Source of the DNA: a virus
Strand: one strand, 5' to 3'
IMG/VR virus record: IMGVR_UViG_3300008117_008504
Location: 1 to 48,497 of that record
Length of the DNA stretch: 48,497 nucleotides
In this document: positions 24,921-34,026 of the stretch, one piece after another
Numbering within the stretch: the stretch's first letter is position 1
Layout of the letters: each line of letters opens with the position of its first letter
The notes under the pieces: model-generated
What the model was told of the DNA's origin: nothing
Databases searched by the model: none
The model's input: only the letters and a program-made list of their open reading frames with translations
Program-made: the position numbers and the translations under genes

Positions 24921-24935
24921 AATTGATAATCAATT
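24921..24935. promoter_or_regulatory. 15-bp perfect dyad upstream of the GMP reductase-like gene
   Basis: AATTGAT-A-ATCAATT, beginning 9 nt upstream of the minus-strand start at 24912. Position and symmetry suggest an operator, but the arms are AT-rich so chance is possible. Confidence 0.4.
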
Positions 24936-24979
24936 ATAATAAATTTTTTTGTAATAACCAAAATTTAATAAAAAATTCG

Positions 24980-24991
24980 TATCTTTGTATT
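24980..24991 (+). promoter_or_regulatory. TATCTTTG promoter, leaderless
   Basis: TATCTTTG at 24980-24987, then TATT, then the ATG at 24992. The upstream TTTG (24948-24951) is 28 nt away, further than in the other promoters. Confidence 0.75.
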
Positions 24992-25549
24992 ATGAAAAGA
25001 GGTAGACTATTAATAAGAACAATAATAAGAGATATTGTTAATATTGTTAAAAATAAAAAAACGGGTTTAATTTATCTACCTGAAGATAATGATTTTTATT
25101 CTGTTGGCAGATTCCCTGTTCAAGTTGGAGTTGAGGTGACGTTAAAACATAACCTAAATTCAGACAATTTTATTGTTAACGCTTATTATTCTACCGAAGA
25201 TGATGTAGTTGAGGTATTAGTTATGTTTAACCCAAATACATTAGAAAAAAATATGTATGACTTAATTGGTGAGTTAAATGAAGTTGTTACGCACGAATTA
25301 CAACACTCAATACAAAACTATAACGGTGAATTGGATGATAGAGATAATGAAGATTTACCACCATTGGAATATTATCTTTTACCTGAAGAACTTGATGCTC
25401 AATCAAAAGGTTTTAAAAGATTATCAAAATTAACAAAAACACCTGCCGAGATATTGATTAAAAAATGGTTTGTAAAACATTTAGATATACACAATTTAAC
25501 TGATGAAGAACAGAAAATTGTAACCGATTCTATATTGGAAAATATGTAA
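24992..25549 (+). CDS. Zinc metallopeptidase-like protein (HELQH)
   Basis: 185 aa from the ATG 4 nt after the promoter box. HExxH motif at residues 101-105 (VVTHELQHSIQNY) with a downstream YYLLPEELDAQSKGF helix that could hold a Glu third ligand, the layout of small gluzincin-type phage peptidases. The N-terminus is basic (MKRGRLLIRTII) without a clear signal peptide. Convergent with the next gene and abutting it. Substrate unknown. Confidence 0.75.
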   Translation: MKRGRLLIRTIIRDIVNIVKNKKTGLIYLPEDNDFYSVGRFPVQVGVEVTLKHNLNSDNFIVNAYYSTEDDVVEVLVMFNPNTLEKNMYDLIGELNEVVTHELQHSIQNYNGELDDRDNEDLPPLEYYLLPEELDAQSKGFKRLSKLTKTPAEILIKKWFVKHLDIHNLTDEEQKIVTDSILENM

Positions 25550-26182
25550 TTATTTTCCTTTAAATCTTCTAACTACCTTAGTTATTAATTCTTTTAATAC
25601 GATACCTGATACAGTTAATACTCCAAATCCTGTTAATCTTGTTACCAATTCTTTTATATCTTTGGAATCTGCACCAGTTTTTGCCATATCATATAACATA
25701 GGTAGTAATGGTAAAATAAATGTGTAACTTAGAATGTTAGTTACTTTGTGTAATGTAATACCTAAACTACCAATAAACTCGACAAATACTTTTTTAAGTT
25801 CTCTACTTTTTCTTAGATATTTTTTAAAAGACTCAGTTAATCCTTTTTCTTTTATTATTGTGGTAATTTTATTTACCAAAGATTTGTTATCAATATAATA
25901 AGAGGCAATAATCCCTGTTAATATTAAACTAATATCTAAATCTGAAAATTCTGGGTTTTGATTAGCAATAAAGTCATTTAAAGGACCTACAAATCCCCCA
26001 ATACTTGCTCCCCAAGTGAGTAAAAATTCTAAATTTAAACCTATTTGAGATGATGATTTACTTATAATATCTTTAACTAAATCATAGTTTCTTTTGATAA
26101 CCTCAGAGAAATTACCTCCACCACCACCTTCATTTATAAGTCTTCTTTTTTGACTTTCAGTTATAATAATTGTAATTGCCAT
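25550..26182 (-). CDS. Membrane-associated protein with capsid-targeting-like leader
   Basis: 210 aa. I chose the ATG at 26182 because it gives the leader MAITIIITESQKRRLINE, the clearest example here of the shared motif, followed directly by a Gly-run linker (GGGGG). INE-G fits the (I/L)xE cleavage rule. The body has several moderately hydrophobic helices (LEFLLTWGASIGGFVG, ISLILTGIIASYYI, ILSYTFILPLLPMLY), suggesting membrane insertion. A packaged protein that acts at the host membrane after ejection is one possibility; this is inference. Confidence 0.65.
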   Translation of the reverse strand: MAITIIITESQKRRLINEGGGGGNFSEVIKRNYDLVKDIISKSSSQIGLNLEFLLTWGASIGGFVGPLNDFIANQNPEFSDLDISLILTGIIASYYIDNKSLVNKITTIIKEKGLTESFKKYLRKSRELKKVFVEFIGSLGITLHKVTNILSYTFILPLLPMLYDMAKTGADSKDIKELVTRLTGFGVLTVSGIVLKELITKVVRRFKGK

Positions 26183-26228
26183 ACGATATATAAATACTTT
26201 GAATATATTTATTATTAAAAATAAATTT

Positions 26229-26528
26229 ATGGAAAGAAATCCGAGTTTAAAAGAAGGAGATAGAGTTGTCCTAATACATATGGATGGTGAATCACTACCT
26301 CCATTCACAAGAGGAGTTGTTGGAGATAATGGTCAAAGAGTTCAAGGAATTGTACAATATAAAATGGAATGGGAAGATGTTGAAAGCGGTAGAAACTATT
26401 CTTTAATAAGTAATGTGGATAAATGGGTATTAGAATCCGATTTTGAAGAAGACCTTAGAAATAGAAGAAAAAAAAGATTAGGAGAAACTTCCTATAAACG
26501 TAATATTTATAGAAAAACAAAATTATGA
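26229..26528 (+). CDS. Unknown small basic protein, possible SH3-like fold
   Basis: 99 aa from the ATG at 26229 (an upstream in-frame ATG at 26199 is less likely). N-terminal part LKEGDRVVLIHMDGE and RGVVG resembles KOW/SH3-like beta barrels; the C-terminus is basic (RNRRKKRLGET). Overlaps the next gene by 4 nt (ATGA). Part of a forward run of probable virion-associated genes. Confidence 0.6.
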   Translation: MERNPSLKEGDRVVLIHMDGESLPPFTRGVVGDNGQRVQGIVQYKMEWEDVESGRNYSLISNVDKWVLESDFEEDLRNRRKKRLGETSYKRNIYRKTKL

Positions 26529-26995
26529 ACGCATACTTTTTTAAAATGACAAATGAGGAAAGAAAAAACATCCTAGACCAACATAAAGACCTTTATGATG
26601 GTTATGTAACAAGATATAATCAATCAAATGAACAACCTTTATATGTTCAAGACTTTGCAAATGATAAAGCGGGAATCACCGTTAATAATAAAGGTGAGGT
26701 TGGTGAATATCGTAATATGAGAATAAATGAAGATGCTCATATTAGTTCCGAATTAACTCCATCTCAAAATATCGAGACTAGTGTCCCATTAGAAGATGAT
26801 GAATTCACAGGACTTGACACCATAGGAGACGGCGATTATGATTTAGAACACGGAACATTTGGTCATGAAGACAAATCTACTGAGTTTGAATTAAAATTAG
26901 ATGATTTAGAAAATTTAGATGAAGAAGAAATTTCATCTTTAACAGAGAGTGTAAATAAAAGTTTAGATATGTTTAAACGTTTTAAAAACTATTAA
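26525..26995 (+). CDS. Acidic phage protein, possible capsid-core component
   Basis: 156 aa. The start overlaps the upstream stop; an internal ATG (26546) gives MTNEERKNILDQHKDLYDGY, which matches the shared leader pattern. The C-terminal half is strongly acidic (LEDDEFTGLDTIGDGDYDLE, LKLDDLENLDEEEI) and ends with a basic MFKRFKNY. Acidic proteins with such leaders are typical of T4 prohead core or internal proteins, but there is no direct evidence. Confidence 0.65.
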   Translation: MNAYFFKMTNEERKNILDQHKDLYDGYVTRYNQSNEQPLYVQDFANDKAGITVNNKGEVGEYRNMRINEDAHISSELTPSQNIETSVPLEDDEFTGLDTIGDGDYDLEHGTFGHEDKSTEFELKLDDLENLDEEEISSLTESVNKSLDMFKRFKNY

Positions 26996-27031
26996 TTTAG
27001 TTTATTAAAAAGTTATTTAATATTTTAAATT

Positions 27032-27340
27032 ATGGAAGTTAAAGAATTAGTATCTTTTTATGTTGATGAAACTTCAAATATATTGGAGGTAACATTTAGA
27101 ACAATTGATGATAGTGAAGATGAAATAAGACAAGACACTATTGAAATTGAAAATTTGGAAGAATTTGAAACAGGGTTTTTATTTGAAAAAGTAAGAATAA
27201 ATGAAGACCTTGATGATGAATTTGATTACGATATGTATGATGATTTAGATAATGGGATAGGATTTGATGAAGTAATTTCATTTTTAAATGAGTATTATTT
27301 AGTTTATCCTAATAGATTACCAAAACCAGAGTTATTTTAA
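27032..27340 (+). CDS. Unknown very acidic protein
   Basis: 102 aa. Beta-rich N-terminus (VSFYVDETSNILEVTFRTID) then Asp/Glu-dense stretches (RINEDLDDEFDYDMYDDLD). Could be a core, scaffold or DNA-mimic protein; the composition alone does not decide. The next ORF starts 2 nt after its stop. Confidence 0.6.
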   Translation: MEVKELVSFYVDETSNILEVTFRTIDDSEDEIRQDTIEIENLEEFETGFLFEKVRINEDLDDEFDYDMYDDLDNGIGFDEVISFLNEYYLVYPNRLPKPELF

Positions 27341-27341
27341 T

Positions 27342-27599
27342 ATGGAAAGTGATATTAACTATTTAATAAATTTAATGAAAAAATATACGACAACCGAAAG
27401 TAAAGGTGAGGTTGGTGAACAAGATGCTCCTGCGGGAGGTGGAGGAGCGGCAGCTGGAGGTGGAGGAACTGCAGCAGAATATCCTACAGTAACAAAATGG
27501 GAAAGCGGGGTTACAAGAGGCCCCGCAAATCAAATAGGTTTGACAAAATGGAGAGATACTGTAAAAATAAATCGAGGAAAGGCGAATACTTTACTATAA
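27342..27599 (+). CDS. Small virion-type protein with leader and Gly/Ala linker
   Basis: 85 aa. Short leader (MESDINYLINLMKKY) followed by KGEVGEQDAP, a Gly/Ala-rich linker (GGGGAAAGGGG) and a compact C-terminus (TKWESGVTRGPANQIG...NRGKANTLL). The plan matches T4-like phage structural or capsid-internal proteins. No catalytic motif. Confidence 0.65.
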   Translation: MESDINYLINLMKKYTTTESKGEVGEQDAPAGGGGAAAGGGGTAAEYPTVTKWESGVTRGPANQIGLTKWRDTVKINRGKANTLL

Positions 27600-27632
27600 C
27601 TAGAATATTTATAAAATAAAAATAAAAATAAA

Positions 27633-28532
27633 ATGGGAAAATATAGTTTAAACGAAGGAAATGATGAGTTAATAAGAAGTATATTATTAATGAATTATGA
27701 TACAAAAAAAACATTATCTGAAAATGAACAGAAATTAAAAAATAAAAAATCAATCAATGAAATTGCACCACTTGTAATTCCGGCGATAACCATAGCAGCA
27801 CCTTGGCTTTGGGCAGGTGGAGCGGCAGTAGTTGCTGGTGTTGGTGCTTGGATAAATGGTGTTTGGGGTGGGGGAGACTCATTTGCAAAAACTAAGTCGT
27901 TTTTTGAAGGGTGTAATACTGAAATTTATAAAAATTTAAAACCAACATTAGGTAAACAAGAACATAGAGTAGCGGCAGAACAAATTTATAACGCTATTGA
28001 AGGTGTTGGTACTGATAGACCATCAATAAAATCTGCATTAGTCGGTATGTCAACAGTTTCTGACTTGTGTGCGATGTATAAGTATTACCAACAAACTTTT
28101 GGAGATTTATTTGATGATTTAGATTCTGATATAGACGGAGAAGATTTCAAAAAATATGTTTGGACAGGAATTGCTCCCCAAATAGAAGATGCTAAAGAAG
28201 ACTTAGAAAAGGCAAAATCTGAAGAAACAAATCCTGAGACTAATACCGCCAAAACCGAAAATAATATTGTTAAAAACAAATGCCCTATTGGTAATGGAAC
28301 AAGAAAAGAAGTTATTGATTTCCAAACTTATGTTGTTAATACAATTAAAGATACCACAATCTTAGGAAGATATGGAGCAAATGAAGACGGAATTGATGGA
28401 GTTTGTGGTCCTAACACAAGAAGAGCTTGGGAAAAATATAAATCTGATTATGAAAATAATTCCAAAGCCCCTGCGGCTGACGAAGATGAAGACTCAATTG
28501 TTGATGATAATATGAGTGATATTGACAATTAA
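27633..28532 (+). CDS. Probable virion protein with annexin-like and PG-binding-like domains
   Basis: 299 aa. Leader (residues 1-43) with LIRSILLMNYD and two possible cleavage sites (SENE-Q, SINE-I). A hydrophobic Ala/Gly segment follows (45-80). Residues about 113-176 resemble one annexin repeat: AAEQIYNAIEGVGTDRPSI, then GDLFDDLDSDIDGEDF, with the G-x-G-T-D loop that binds calcium in annexins. Residues about 220-275 (VIDFQTYVV...DGIDGVCGPNTRRAWEKY) look like a PG_binding_1 domain. Together these suggest a packaged protein that meets membrane and cell wall. The C-terminus is acidic. Domain calls are by eye. Confidence 0.65.
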   Translation: MGKYSLNEGNDELIRSILLMNYDTKKTLSENEQKLKNKKSINEIAPLVIPAITIAAPWLWAGGAAVVAGVGAWINGVWGGGDSFAKTKSFFEGCNTEIYKNLKPTLGKQEHRVAAEQIYNAIEGVGTDRPSIKSALVGMSTVSDLCAMYKYYQQTFGDLFDDLDSDIDGEDFKKYVWTGIAPQIEDAKEDLEKAKSEETNPETNTAKTENNIVKNKCPIGNGTRKEVIDFQTYVVNTIKDTTILGRYGANEDGIDGVCGPNTRRAWEKYKSDYENNSKAPAADEDEDSIVDDNMSDIDN

Positions 28533-28551
28533 TTATTAAAAATTAAATAAA

Positions 28552-30111
28552 ATGAAATTAAACGAGCAAGTTTCTACCCAAACAGATATAGATTTATTAA
28601 AACAGGCGGTTAGTAATAAATGTATGCCAACATGGTTAACTGATGGAAAAATTGGTAAAACCAAAAGTGGTAAAACAGTTTGGTATGGTAAGAGTAGTAA
28701 AGGAAGTACTGTAATATTTTTCCCTCCTAAAGATGGTGTTTTAACTGCCAAAAATTTAAAAACAAAAAAAATATCAACTAAAAAATGTGTTTTACCATCA
28801 GTAGACTCAACCGCAAATCCGGCGGAAACTCAACAAAAATTAACCGACTATCAACAAAAAAGTTTAGATAATTTAATTAAAAATAGTAAAACATCTACAG
28901 GAGAACCTTTATATCAAATGGAAAAACCAACATTAGATATAATAAATAATTTTGAAGAGGTTAAAGTTAACACATTACCTGGTTTTGAAAAGGATAATAT
29001 TCCTGAGAATATTGTTGTTTGGAAAAGAAAAGATGTTGTTAACGCTCAATCAATAGAGTCTGCGGATACCAATGAAATTATTAGAAAATTAAATCGTTAT
29101 GTAAAACAAAAAAATTATAATGATAGAGCTTTTTGTGCTAACTTTATAGGTGATTATAATGAACTAAGAAAATTAAATACTAAAGTAACTGAAAAGGAAC
29201 TTTTTAGTTGGAAAGATGGTATTAAAGCTTGTAATAGTAGATTTAAATTTTATTTCACGATGGGAATGACTAAAAATCAGTTAGAGAAAATTTCTAATGA
29301 TAAGGGTTCTTTTGGAATACCTGATTTATTAGGTAATAAATCTGACGATGAAAATTCAGACGAAACAAATACTGAAAATTCAACAAGAAAAGCAATGACC
29401 GAGTCCCAACAATTATTAAAAAATATTGTAAAAGAAAATTTAGAAAAAACCGCTATTAGCAAAAGAAAAAAAATAATTTCAGAAGAAAAAATTATAAATC
29501 AAAGATTTATGGTTATTGCTGAAAACGCTAAATTCAATACTAAAAAACAAAAAGAACAATTTTTCAAAAATTTATTATCAGAAATTAATGATTTAAATAA
29601 TCAAAATTATAGTAAAGAATTAATCAATGAAGGTTTTTGGGATATGTTAAAAAGTATTTTTGGATATGGGGCGGACTCAATTATACCATCATTTAAAGAA
29701 TTTTTAGTAAAATTAATAGTTAAAAAATTAACCCCTATTGACCCTGATGGATGGTTTGGACAATTTATCAGTACTTCTATTGGTAATCTTAACATATCAG
29801 ACATTAGTAAATTAACGGATTGTAAATTTTTGTCTAAGTTTTTAACTAAGAGTGTTGTAGAAACTGTTTTAGCCAAAATGCAACCTAAAGTCGAAAACGC
29901 TGATGCCATTATTACTATAATTAGAAATGGTGTGATGGACGCTATTGATGATACGCAGTTGGCTCAAAATATTGAGAACGGAATTGCTAGTTTTATTTGT
30001 CCGTCACTTAAAAACGTTAATACCAAAATGTCAAATTTAGTTGATAAAACAAAAGAAACTTTAATGAGCGGAACACAAAGCGCTCTACAACCTATCCAAT
30101 CAAAAACATAA
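28552..30111 (+). CDS. Large probable virion protein with repeated LxE/IxE sites
   Basis: 519 aa. Begins MKLNEQ (LNE-Q). The N-terminal 85 residues are beta-rich (GKIGKTKSGKTVWYGKSSKG). The middle carries a leader-like helix (ESQQLLKNIVKENLEKT) and several (I/L)xE sites before a second part starting INEGFWDMLKSIFGYG (about residue 359), which is hydrophobic and helical. The layout suggests a polyprotein-like precursor cut by a prohead protease. Follows the annexin-like gene by 19 nt; a terminator lies after it. Function not recognised. Confidence 0.65.
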   Translation: MKLNEQVSTQTDIDLLKQAVSNKCMPTWLTDGKIGKTKSGKTVWYGKSSKGSTVIFFPPKDGVLTAKNLKTKKISTKKCVLPSVDSTANPAETQQKLTDYQQKSLDNLIKNSKTSTGEPLYQMEKPTLDIINNFEEVKVNTLPGFEKDNIPENIVVWKRKDVVNAQSIESADTNEIIRKLNRYVKQKNYNDRAFCANFIGDYNELRKLNTKVTEKELFSWKDGIKACNSRFKFYFTMGMTKNQLEKISNDKGSFGIPDLLGNKSDDENSDETNTENSTRKAMTESQQLLKNIVKENLEKTAISKRKKIISEEKIINQRFMVIAENAKFNTKKQKEQFFKNLLSEINDLNNQNYSKELINEGFWDMLKSIFGYGADSIIPSFKEFLVKLIVKKLTPIDPDGWFGQFISTSIGNLNISDISKLTDCKFLSKFLTKSVVETVLAKMQPKVENADAIITIIRNGVMDAIDDTQLAQNIENGIASFICPSLKNVNTKMSNLVDKTKETLMSGTQSALQPIQSKT

Positions 30112-30161
30112 ATATAGATTGGAATAAACCGTTAAAAAGAAAGGGGGGGTTTAAATCTACT

Positions 30162-30187
30162 AAAAGGGTGTCGAGAGACACCTTTTT
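30162..30187. terminator. Bidirectional terminator
   Basis: AAAGGGTGTC-GAGA-GACACCTTTT hairpin (one G-T pair) with T tail, between the virion gene run and the convergent glycosyltransferase genes. A run of seven G lies just upstream at 30143-30149. Confidence 0.85.
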
Positions 30188-30211
30188 GGTTTTTATAATA
30201 TATCTATAAAA

Positions 30212-30823
30212 TTATATATTTAAACCCCAAACAGACCTAGTGCCTTTAGTTTTTAACTCAATATAGTCAGTAATTTTAAAATCTGTCAATTCATTAAGAC
30301 ATTTTTTGTTATAAACGTCTATCATAGATTTAATACATGGTGAACCATGTTTAATAAAAGGATGGAAATCAAGATATCTTTTTTTGGATATTAACATACA
30401 GTAAGGATGTATGTACTCATAAATAAACGAATTTTTATCTCTATCAGGTTTTTGATTAAATTCATGTCCAGTACTATCCATAATAATTTTTTTACCCACA
30501 GAATACCCCTTAAAAACTTTAAACATTTCGTAAACTAACGGTTTTTTTAAAGTAACATCACTATCAATAATCAATAAATAATTAAATTGTGATGTTCTAA
30601 TCCCATAATCCATACCAGGTCCATGATGAATATTATAACCAAATCTTTTTACGTTAAAATTAGTATCACTTTCTTCCAAATCTTTAAAATAAATTTCCCC
30701 ATTATCACTACCATCTATAACAGTATATTTTGTATTAGGATAAAATTCTCTAACGGTGGAGTATTGTTTATAAATTAACTCCGGTGTTTTATAATGAACG
30801 GTTAAAATTTCAAAATCTTCCAT
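30212..30823 (-). CDS. Glycosyltransferase, GT-A fold
   Basis: 203 aa. N-terminal FEILTVHYKTPELI, then YTVIDGSDNGE and a DxD motif (LLIIDSDVTL, Asp87 and Asp89), the nucleotide-sugar and metal site of GT-A enzymes. C-terminal HPYCMLISKKRYLDF and HGSPC. It overlaps the upstream transferase by 1 nt, so the two form an operon. Likely to modify phage DNA, virion proteins or the host surface; the sequence does not say which. Confidence 0.75.
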   Translation of the reverse strand: MEDFEILTVHYKTPELIYKQYSTVREFYPNTKYTVIDGSDNGEIYFKDLEESDTNFNVKRFGYNIHHGPGMDYGIRTSQFNYLLIIDSDVTLKKPLVYEMFKVFKGYSVGKKIIMDSTGHEFNQKPDRDKNSFIYEYIHPYCMLISKKRYLDFHPFIKHGSPCIKSMIDVYNKKCLNELTDFKITDYIELKTKGTRSVWGLNI

Positions 30824-31407
30824 TAGTTGTGTACAAATAATACTTTATCAATTTTATAAATTGATGGTCTAGTTTTTAAAATTTCTTCAAAATAAAACCA
30901 ATCGGCGGCAAATTCAGTAGAATTAAAACCAATATTTTTTGCAACTTTTGTTTTAATTACCGCAGAACCAATATCAATCCATCCTCTATTTAGTTTCGCA
31001 TCTAAAAAACCATAATCCGTTTTATTATTGTTATTGATTGTTTTATGAGAATGTACACAATTAAAATAAATAAAATCTTCATTTCTTGAAAGAACTTCAT
31101 TTACCATATTTGGGGTATAATAATTATCCCCATTAGTTATTAAAACATATTCGTTATTTACCAAATTCTCTAATCCCCACCCTCTTAAAATATGACCATA
31201 TTTTTGAGTTCTATTAGGGTACTCAATAAAAACAATTTTTTCATCTATTAAATAATTATTTTTAGTTAAATCATTTTTTAGCTTTTCATTAAGTCCGTCA
31301 TGTATTATAAAAAGTCTCCATCTATTATCTGTTTGAGATTTAATAGAATTAATGAAACATTTTAAATTTTCATCTTGACCGTAGGTTACAGTAATAATAT
31401 CTATCAT
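30823..31407 (-). CDS. Family 2 glycosyltransferase
   Basis: 194 aa GT2 domain: IDIITVTYGQDENLKCFINS at the N-terminus, LFIIHDGLNE, and a DxD-equivalent NGDNYYTP. The C-terminal third (RGWIDIGSAVIKTKVAKNIGF, ADWFYFEEIL) is the acceptor-side half typical of GT2. First gene of a two-gene minus-strand operon, divergent from the 827-aa transferase. Confidence 0.82.
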   Translation of the reverse strand: MIDIITVTYGQDENLKCFINSIKSQTDNRWRLFIIHDGLNEKLKNDLTKNNYLIDEKIVFIEYPNRTQKYGHILRGWGLENLVNNEYVLITNGDNYYTPNMVNEVLSRNEDFIYFNCVHSHKTINNNNKTDYGFLDAKLNRGWIDIGSAVIKTKVAKNIGFNSTEFAADWFYFEEILKTRPSIYKIDKVLFVHN

Positions 31408-31468
31408 TATTTTTTTATTTATTATAACAATAATAACATCTATATTATATATATAAATAAAGTATCTT

Positions 31469-33952
31469 ATGAGTAGTAATAAAATTATAAATTCTAAATG
31501 TGTTGAATTTGGATATGAATTAATATCAGTATTACCTTATGCTTATAAATTATATAAAGAAGGTAATTTATCAGAAACAATATCGGGGTTTGACACAAAA
31601 TGCTTGTATTTTTTTAGTCCAAAGCACACAGAAATAAATGAAAAAAGGAGTTGGGATAATGTTTTAAAATTAAAAAATGAAAAATTCCCAAATATTAATA
31701 TTCATAGAAATGAATTAGATTGGGAATACTTTTCTCCTCCACCGTTAAAAGAATTTTATAAAGATAAAAGTATTAAATTTGAAAAAGAAACTATTGTTAT
31801 TTTTAATAGGTATAATAACGAATGGGGAGAAAAACCAATTAATTATTTAGATTTAAATACGTTAGATAAATTATTTTCAATGTTGAATGAAAATTACCAA
31901 ATAGTTTATTTAAACTTAAATCACGATAAAAGATATTTTGACCATTTTGAACCTTTAGAATTTAATGACTTTAAAATTATAGAAAAATACCCTTCAATAT
32001 TAACTTTTAATAAGTTACAGTCATTATATCCCGACTTAACAATTAACGAAATACAATTAAAAATATTTGCTAATTGCGAAAAATACATCTCATCTAATGG
32101 CGGACAATTAATATTGTCGGCATATTTTGGAGGGGAAAATATTATTTTTTCAAAAAAATGTAATGAGTTAAATCCTGAAGTTAATTCATTTTTTAAATGG
32201 TATCACAAATTTAATGATGGAATATTTCACCATGTTGATAATTATGATAATTTAACTGAATTAGTTAAACAGAAATGGGTGGATAAAAAACCATTGATTA
32301 ATATTTTAGTTAGAACATCTGAAAGACCTTTATTTTTTAAAGATTGTATTAAGTCAATTGAAGGTCAAACTTATAAAAATATTAACATAATAGCATCTAC
32401 AGACACTAAAAATACTAAAGATTATGTATTAAAAGAAAGATGTAGACAAATAGAGTGTGATTATATCAATTTAAAGGAGTATGAAAAACCAAGCGATATA
32501 GGTCAGGATTATGGTGTGTTTTTTAAACCAAATCTTTACATGAATGATTTACAAAACGAAGTAAAAAAAGGATATATTATGTATTTGGATGATGACGATG
32601 TATTTGAAGATACTAAAAGTCTAATGAACATTGTTAATCAAATAAAAACCGAAAAAGATTTGCTTTTTTGGAAAGTAAAATTTAATCATACAGTAATACC
32701 TTCAGATAAATTTTTTGGTAAAGAACCTGTATTTAGTCAAGTTGATACTATGGGGTTTATGTTTCCTAATGGTTATAAACAAAATTGGGAGCCGTTTACA
32801 AATGGGGATTATAGAATTTCAAAAAAATTATATAATACAGTTCCAAATAAAATATATATTAATGAAATATTAACCAAAACTTATAGAAACGTTAAAAAAG
32901 GAAGAGGTTTACGGGACGATAAGACTTTAAAAAATATATCGATAATAATACCGACTTATAACAACGTAGAATTTTTACCTGATTGTTTTAATTCAATATT
33001 AAAATCTATTAAAGATTTAGATTGTGAAGTATTAATTGGAATTGATTCTTGTAAAAAAACAATGGATTATATTAAAAAAAATAAATTTGATAGACGATTT
33101 AAATTTTACTTTTTTGAAAAAAACTTAGGGCCTTATGTTATAAAAAACACTTTAGTATCAATCGCGTCATCAAGTAAAATATTATTTTTTGATTCGGATG
33201 ATGTTATGTTAGAACATATGATACCTGAAATTATAGATAGTTTAGATAATTTTAAAATGTATAAACCAATGTATTTTGATTTTAAAAACGAAAATGAAAT
33301 CAAAAATATTAATACTAATATTAAGACAAACAAATTAGGTGAAGGTGTTTTTGCAATTAATAAAGAAATTTTTTTAGATTTTAATGGTTTTGAAGGGTGG
33401 AGATGCGCGGCGGATTCCGATTTTATGGCCAGATTTTACAAAAAAAATATTAAATTTTATGTTGGTAAAACAATTTCTTTCTTGAGGAGAATTCATCCCA
33501 ATAGTCTAACAGTCCACCCAGAAACAAACTTATCTTCAAAATTAAGAGCTTATTATTATGGTTTAAGTAAAAAAAACAGAACCAAACATTCTTGTGATAT
33601 GTTTATCACATCTCCATATATTGAAACGGATATTAATGAATTAAACAATAAAAATAATGAGTTTGAGGAGTATCGTAATAAATCCAGAAATTTAGTTAAC
33701 AACATTGTTGGTAATACCCACACAAGAACGGAGATTAATTATGACAAAATAAATGAAGTAATTTCAAAAAAAGGGGTTTATGATGTTAAGTCGTCAATCA
33801 AACCTATTAGAGAAAATACTCCTAAAAATAGGAACGAATTAATTGAAAAGAAAAAAGGAATTAATTCTGAATTATTAAAAATAATACTACCAGACAAACC
33901 TGAAAGAAGAAAAAATTTACCTAATATACAGTCAAATAAAAAAAAATTTTAA
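31469..33952 (+). CDS. Multi-domain glycosyltransferase with two GT2 domains
   Basis: 827 aa. Residues 1-265 form a region of unknown type (CVEFGYELISVLPYAYKLYK; SSNGGQLILSAYFGGE), possibly a degenerate transferase. The first GT2 domain begins near 272 (PLINILVRTSERPLFFKDCI) with acidic motif YLDDDDVFED at about 374. The second begins near 490 (ISIIIPTYNNVEFLPDCF) with LFFDSDDVM at about 575 and RIHPNSLTVHPE near 675. The last 150 residues are basic and repetitive (NNKNNEFEEYRNKSRN). A chain-synthesising bifunctional enzyme is likely. No membrane segment. Confidence 0.82.
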   Translation: MSSNKIINSKCVEFGYELISVLPYAYKLYKEGNLSETISGFDTKCLYFFSPKHTEINEKRSWDNVLKLKNEKFPNINIHRNELDWEYFSPPPLKEFYKDKSIKFEKETIVIFNRYNNEWGEKPINYLDLNTLDKLFSMLNENYQIVYLNLNHDKRYFDHFEPLEFNDFKIIEKYPSILTFNKLQSLYPDLTINEIQLKIFANCEKYISSNGGQLILSAYFGGENIIFSKKCNELNPEVNSFFKWYHKFNDGIFHHVDNYDNLTELVKQKWVDKKPLINILVRTSERPLFFKDCIKSIEGQTYKNINIIASTDTKNTKDYVLKERCRQIECDYINLKEYEKPSDIGQDYGVFFKPNLYMNDLQNEVKKGYIMYLDDDDVFEDTKSLMNIVNQIKTEKDLLFWKVKFNHTVIPSDKFFGKEPVFSQVDTMGFMFPNGYKQNWEPFTNGDYRISKKLYNTVPNKIYINEILTKTYRNVKKGRGLRDDKTLKNISIIIPTYNNVEFLPDCFNSILKSIKDLDCEVLIGIDSCKKTMDYIKKNKFDRRFKFYFFEKNLGPYVIKNTLVSIASSSKILFFDSDDVMLEHMIPEIIDSLDNFKMYKPMYFDFKNENEIKNINTNIKTNKLGEGVFAINKEIFLDFNGFEGWRCAADSDFMARFYKKNIKFYVGKTISFLRRIHPNSLTVHPETNLSSKLRAYYYGLSKKNRTKHSCDMFITSPYIETDINELNNKNNEFEEYRNKSRNLVNNIVGNTHTRTEINYDKINEVISKKGVYDVKSSIKPIRENTPKNRNELIEKKKGINSELLKIILPDKPERRKNLPNIQSNKKKF

Positions 33953-33991
33953 ATAAACAAAAATTTTAACATATTTTTTATATATATTTTT

Positions 33992-34026
33992 TTTGGTTAT
34001 TATAATTAAATATGTATCTTTGTAGT
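33992..34026 (+). promoter_or_regulatory. Bacteroidota-type promoter, leaderless
   Basis: TTTG 33992-33995, 19-nt spacer, TATCTTTG 34015-34022, 4 nt, ATG at 34027. Confidence 0.8.

Noticed and set aside
34012-34026. Extended N-termini reading M-Y-L-C before several cassette genes (34012, 35597, 38020, 41216)
   Set aside because: These are translations of the promoter box itself (ATG or TTG followed by TATCTTTG), not protein.
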